From: a candidate division TA06 bacterium
Lineage (GTDB): Bacteria; Hydrothermota; DG-26; E44-bin18; JADFOU01
NCBI GenBank assembly: GCA_022562655.1
Contig: JADFOU010000102.1
Span: forward strand, 1-7,288
DNA: 7,288 bases
Direction of reading: 5' to 3'
Position 1 is the stretch's first letter. The number at the start of each line of letters is the position of its first letter. The notes under the pieces were generated by a model. It was not told where the DNA came from, made no database searches, and saw nothing but the letters and a program-made list of their open reading frames with translations. This document shows positions 5,806-7,288 of this stretch, one piece after another. The translations under genes and the position numbers were made by a program.

Positions 5806-6267
5806 ATTCGAATAGGAACCGGTTTTGATATTCACAGGCTGGTAGAGAGAAGGGATCTCATTTTGGGAGGGGTGAGAATTCCTTTCGAGAAGGGTCTCTT
5901 GGGACACTCCGATGGAGACGTCCTCAGCCATGCCATAGGGGATGCGATCTTAGGAGCCTTGTGTAAAGGAGACTTGGGAACCCATTTCCCGGATACAGAC
6001 CCGAAGTATAAAGGGGTTTCAAGCCTCCAACTTCTCAGAGAAATTATGTCAATCGTCCAGGGAGCAAAGATTGTGAATGTGGATGCAACGATCCTCTGTG
6101 ATGAACCCCGATTGGCTCCCCATATTTCAGAAATGAGAAAGAAGATTGCCGAAGTTCTCCAGGTCTCTATGAATCAGGTTTCGGTAAAGGCGAAGACGGC
6201 AGAGGGGTTGGGGGTGATGGGGAAGGGAGAGGGGATTAGTTGTACCGCAGTGGTGGGGGTGGAATAG
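5806..6267 (+). CDS. ispF: 2-C-methyl-D-erythritol 2,4-cyclodiphosphate synthase, apparent ATT start
   Basis: IspF cyclises CDP-ME 2-phosphate to MEcPP with release of CMP, the fifth MEP-pathway step, as a zinc-binding trimer. Read from 5806 the product has 153 residues, near the usual length. It shows RIGTGFDIHR (2-11) with metal ligands Asp8 and His10, GHSDGDVLSHAIGDA (33-47) with His34 and the third ligand His42, GDLGTHFPDTDP (55-66), and the CMP-binding TAEGLGVMGKGEGI (131-144). The frame is closed by TAG at 5788-5790 and holds no ATG, GTG or TTG before 5863. A TTG start at 5863 would delete both Asp8 and His10, so it cannot give a normal enzyme. The ATT occupies exactly the family's Met1 position. 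Alternatives are a substitution or a one-base error in the A5 run at 5802-5806. Confidence 0.9.
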   Translation: MRIGTGFDIHRLVERRDLILGGVRIPFEKGLLGHSDGDVLSHAIGDAILGALCKGDLGTHFPDTDPKYKGVSSLQLLREIMSIVQGAKIVNVDATILCDEPRLAPHISEMRKKIAEVLQVSMNQVSVKAKTAEGLGVMGKGEGISCTAVVGVE

Positions 6268-6277
6268 AAATAAAGAT

Positions 6278-6298
6278 TGAAAAGTGAAAAATGAAAAG
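6278..6298. repeat. Three tandem TGAAAAR heptamers spanning a start codon
   Basis: Exact 7-bp units TGAAAAG (6278-6284), TGAAAAA (6285-6291) and TGAAAAG (6292-6298) fill the end of the gap after ispF. The ATG at 6291 is formed at the junction of the second and third units. No recognisable Shine-Dalgarno precedes it. Confidence 0.75.
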
Positions 6299-6953
6299 CA
6301 AGAGGAGGGAATTTTTTTTATTATTCATTTGGATTTTCTCACTTTTCATTCTCTCACAGATGGTTTCGGCTGAAGAAACCCCAGCGGACAGGGTTGCTCA
6401 ATTTTTGAAGCACCGGGGGATACCGAAGGAATTGGCAGTTCTCGCCATCTCCACCCTCCCCATCTTTGAACTCCGGGGTGGGATTCCCGTTGCGATTCAT
6501 TTGTTTCGGATGGAGTGGTGGTCGGGGTTTTTCTTCTCTTATCTGGGAAATTTACTTCCTGTCTTTCCCCTCCTCCTCTTTCTCGGCACTCTCAAAAAGG
6601 GGTTAAGCCGTGTCCCGCTTTTCAAAAATTTTTTTAACTGGCTCTTCGAGCGGACCAAGAGAAGGGGTCGCATTGTTGAACGGTATAAATCTCTGGGGTT
6701 GATGGTCTTTGTCGCTATCCCTCTTCCCATTACGGGTGCCTGGACGGGAGCCGTAGCCGCCACCCTCTTTGGTTTGAAACGCCTTCACGCCTTCATCGCC
6801 ATCGCTGTAGGGGTCTTCATCGCCGGTGGGATTGTGACGGGCTTGAGTCTTATGGGGATTTGGGGAGGAGTGATTGCAGGGGCCATTCTCTTAGGACTGG
6901 CTCTCGCTGGGATGATGAGATTTTTCCTTCAGAAACCAGAAAGTAGTTGTTAG
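6291..6953 (+). CDS. Small multidrug export family membrane protein (COG2426 type)
   Basis: The 220-residue protein matches the small multidrug export family (PF06695/COG2426), whose drug-export name has little experimental support. It opens with a basic stretch and hydrophobic helix (about 8-25) ending VSAEE, like a cleavable signal peptide near residue 27. Conserved features follow: STLPIFELRGGIPVAI (54-69), a hydrophobic hairpin (about 78-100), a basic cytoplasmic linker with RTKRRGR (121-127), then MVFVAIPLPITGAWTGAVAA (138-157) and two C-terminal helices (about 166-187 and 191-212). The two Pro/Gly-rich blocks look like the re-entrant loops of DedA-type lipid translocases, to which I recall this family being structurally related. 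A T8 run at 6312-6319 and an internal AGGAGG at 6303-6308 are curious. It begins 23 bp after ispF. Confidence 0.82.
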   Translation: MKSKRREFFLLFIWIFSLFILSQMVSAEETPADRVAQFLKHRGIPKELAVLAISTLPIFELRGGIPVAIHLFRMEWWSGFFFSYLGNLLPVFPLLLFLGTLKKGLSRVPLFKNFFNWLFERTKRRGRIVERYKSLGLMVFVAIPLPITGAWTGAVAATLFGLKRLHAFIAIAVGVFIAGGIVTGLSLMGIWGGVIAGAILLGLALAGMMRFFLQKPESSC

Positions 6954-6972
6954 AAGTTGGAAGTTAGTAATA
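6945..6972. repeat. Degenerate heptamer array over the stop codon
   Basis: Units of 7 bp, AGTTGTT (6945-6951), AGAAGTT (6952-6958), GGAAGTT (6959-6965) and AGTAATA (6966-6972), run across the TAG at 6951-6953 into the gap. The sequence differs from the TGAAAAG array at the other end of the same gene, but the period is the same. Confidence 0.6.
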
Positions 6973-6990
6973 GTTCGCCTGAGGCGGACT
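6972..6990. repeat. Palindrome 1 downstream of the COG2426 gene
   Basis: AGTTCGCC (6972-6979) and GGCGGACT (6983-6990) pair through eight positions, one a G-T wobble, around a TGA loop. The core cgcctgaggcg is a common small intergenic palindrome type. A short, GC-rich stem of this kind could protect or end the transcript, but no T-run follows. Confidence 0.7.
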
Positions 6991-7000
6991 ACTCTCTAAT

Positions 7001-7023
7001 CCTGACCTGTCGTCAGGACAGGT
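7001..7023. repeat. Palindrome 2 with two alternative hairpins
   Basis: ACCTGTC (7005-7011) pairs with GACAGGT (7017-7023) around GTCAG. The shifted fold CCTGAC (7001-7006) with GTCAGG (7012-7017) around CTGTC uses overlapping bases, so only one can form at a time. Only a weak T-rich tail follows. It looks like a second small dispersed palindrome next to the one at 6972-6990. Confidence 0.7.
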
Positions 7024-7053
7024 TTCTATAATCCATTTCTATTTTCTATAAAA

Positions 7054-7288
7054 ATGCCCTTTTCTTTAGACCCGAATCAGTGGAAGAGAAACTTTGAAGA
7101 AAAGGCGAAGAAGATGGAGGAGGACAAGATTGAGGGAGAGATCCTTTTCCAGTGGACATACTTTCCCCCTCGCTGGATGGGATTTCTCAGAATTGGACTC
7201 ATACCTCTCTTGATTCTCCTCTATTCCATATTGTCCAATTTTTTCGAAGACATATTGAACTTCCTCGAGGCACTAATCCTTCCTCTGA
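7054..7288 (+). CDS. Unknown membrane protein, N-terminal part, runs off the right edge
   Basis: An ATG opens a frame of 78 codons with no stop before the window ends; the final TGA at 7286-7288 is out of frame. I do not recognise the family. The first 30 residues are charged and helical (RNFEEKAKKMEEDKIEGE), followed by QWTYFPPRWMGFLR, then a hydrophobic helix at about 49-63 (IGLIPLLILLYSILS) and the start of a further hydrophobic stretch (FLEALILPL). The layout suggests a cytoplasmic amphipathic start before a membrane region. No Shine-Dalgarno is visible; an internal ATG at codon 21 (7114) is another possible start. An in-frame stop at 7003-7005 and no other ATG, GTG or TTG before 7054 make 7054 the earliest start. 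Confidence 0.6.
   Translation, partial: MPFSLDPNQWKRNFEEKAKKMEEDKIEGEILFQWTYFPPRWMGFLRIGLIPLLILLYSILSNFFEDILNFLEALILPL

Noticed and set aside
5863..6267. ispF starting at TTG 5863 (134 residues)
   Set aside because: This start discards the metal ligands Asp8 and His10 and the RIGTGFDIHR strand, which are intact in the upstream open frame.
1750..7023. CRISPR array or tRNA/rRNA gene in the repeat-rich gaps
   Set aside because: Repeat units are only 7-9 bp or isolated palindromes without regular spacers, all gaps are 100 bp or shorter, and no cloverleaf or rRNA-like sequence is visible.
7286..7288. TGA at the very end as the stop of the last gene
   Set aside because: The frame from ATG 7054 reads CCT CTG A at the edge, so the TGA is out of frame and the gene continues.

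Overview
The window reads as a dense, all-plus-strand stretch of chromosome from a Gram-negative (diderm) bacterium. An outer-membrane lipid transport pair (MlaF, MlaD) implies two membranes. The order radA, PIN/TRAM ATPase-type RNase, ispD, ispF is familiar from Desulfobacterota (former Deltaproteobacteria) and, in related form, from Firmicutes. My best guess is an uncultured Desulfobacterota-like lineage; this rests on gene order and general protein flavour, not on any search.

Layout. Positions 1-86 hold the last codons of an upstream gene, possibly the MlaE permease, whose TGA overlaps the ATG of mlaF (86-826). An mlaD-type MCE substrate-binding protein follows (904-1743). After a 78-bp gap rich in GGTTAAA-type repeats come radA (1822-3192) and a membrane-anchored PIN/TRAM protein of the YacL type (3210-4196). 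A second 78-bp repeat-rich gap leads to ispD (4275-4958). A 70-residue unknown (4955-5167) and a MNT/AbiEii-like nucleotidyltransferase (5169-5726) are coupled directly to ispD. A REP-like palindrome (5747-5789) separates them from ispF (5806-6267). Then come a COG2426-type small membrane protein (6291-6953), two GC-rich palindromes, and the start of an unknown membrane protein that runs off the right edge.

How the genes relate. IspD and IspF are the third and fifth enzymes of the MEP isoprenoid pathway and are usually adjacent or fused. Here a two-gene cassette resembling a toxin-antitoxin or minimal nucleotidyltransferase module sits between them, translationally coupled to ispD. MlaF/MlaD move phospholipids across the envelope, and the COG2426 protein belongs to a family thought to share a fold with DedA-type lipid translocases, so much of the window concerns lipids. 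RadA is a recombination helicase.

The most unusual points are these. (1) The ispF frame has no ATG, GTG or TTG at its conserved N-terminus; the only position that keeps the metal ligands Asp8 and His10 begins at an ATT codon behind a strong Shine-Dalgarno, right next to the palindrome. (2) The nucleotidyltransferase cassette lies inside the MEP operon. (3) Nearly every gap is filled with short-period (7-9 bp) direct repeats or palindromes, and two heptamer arrays run through the start and stop codons of the same gene.
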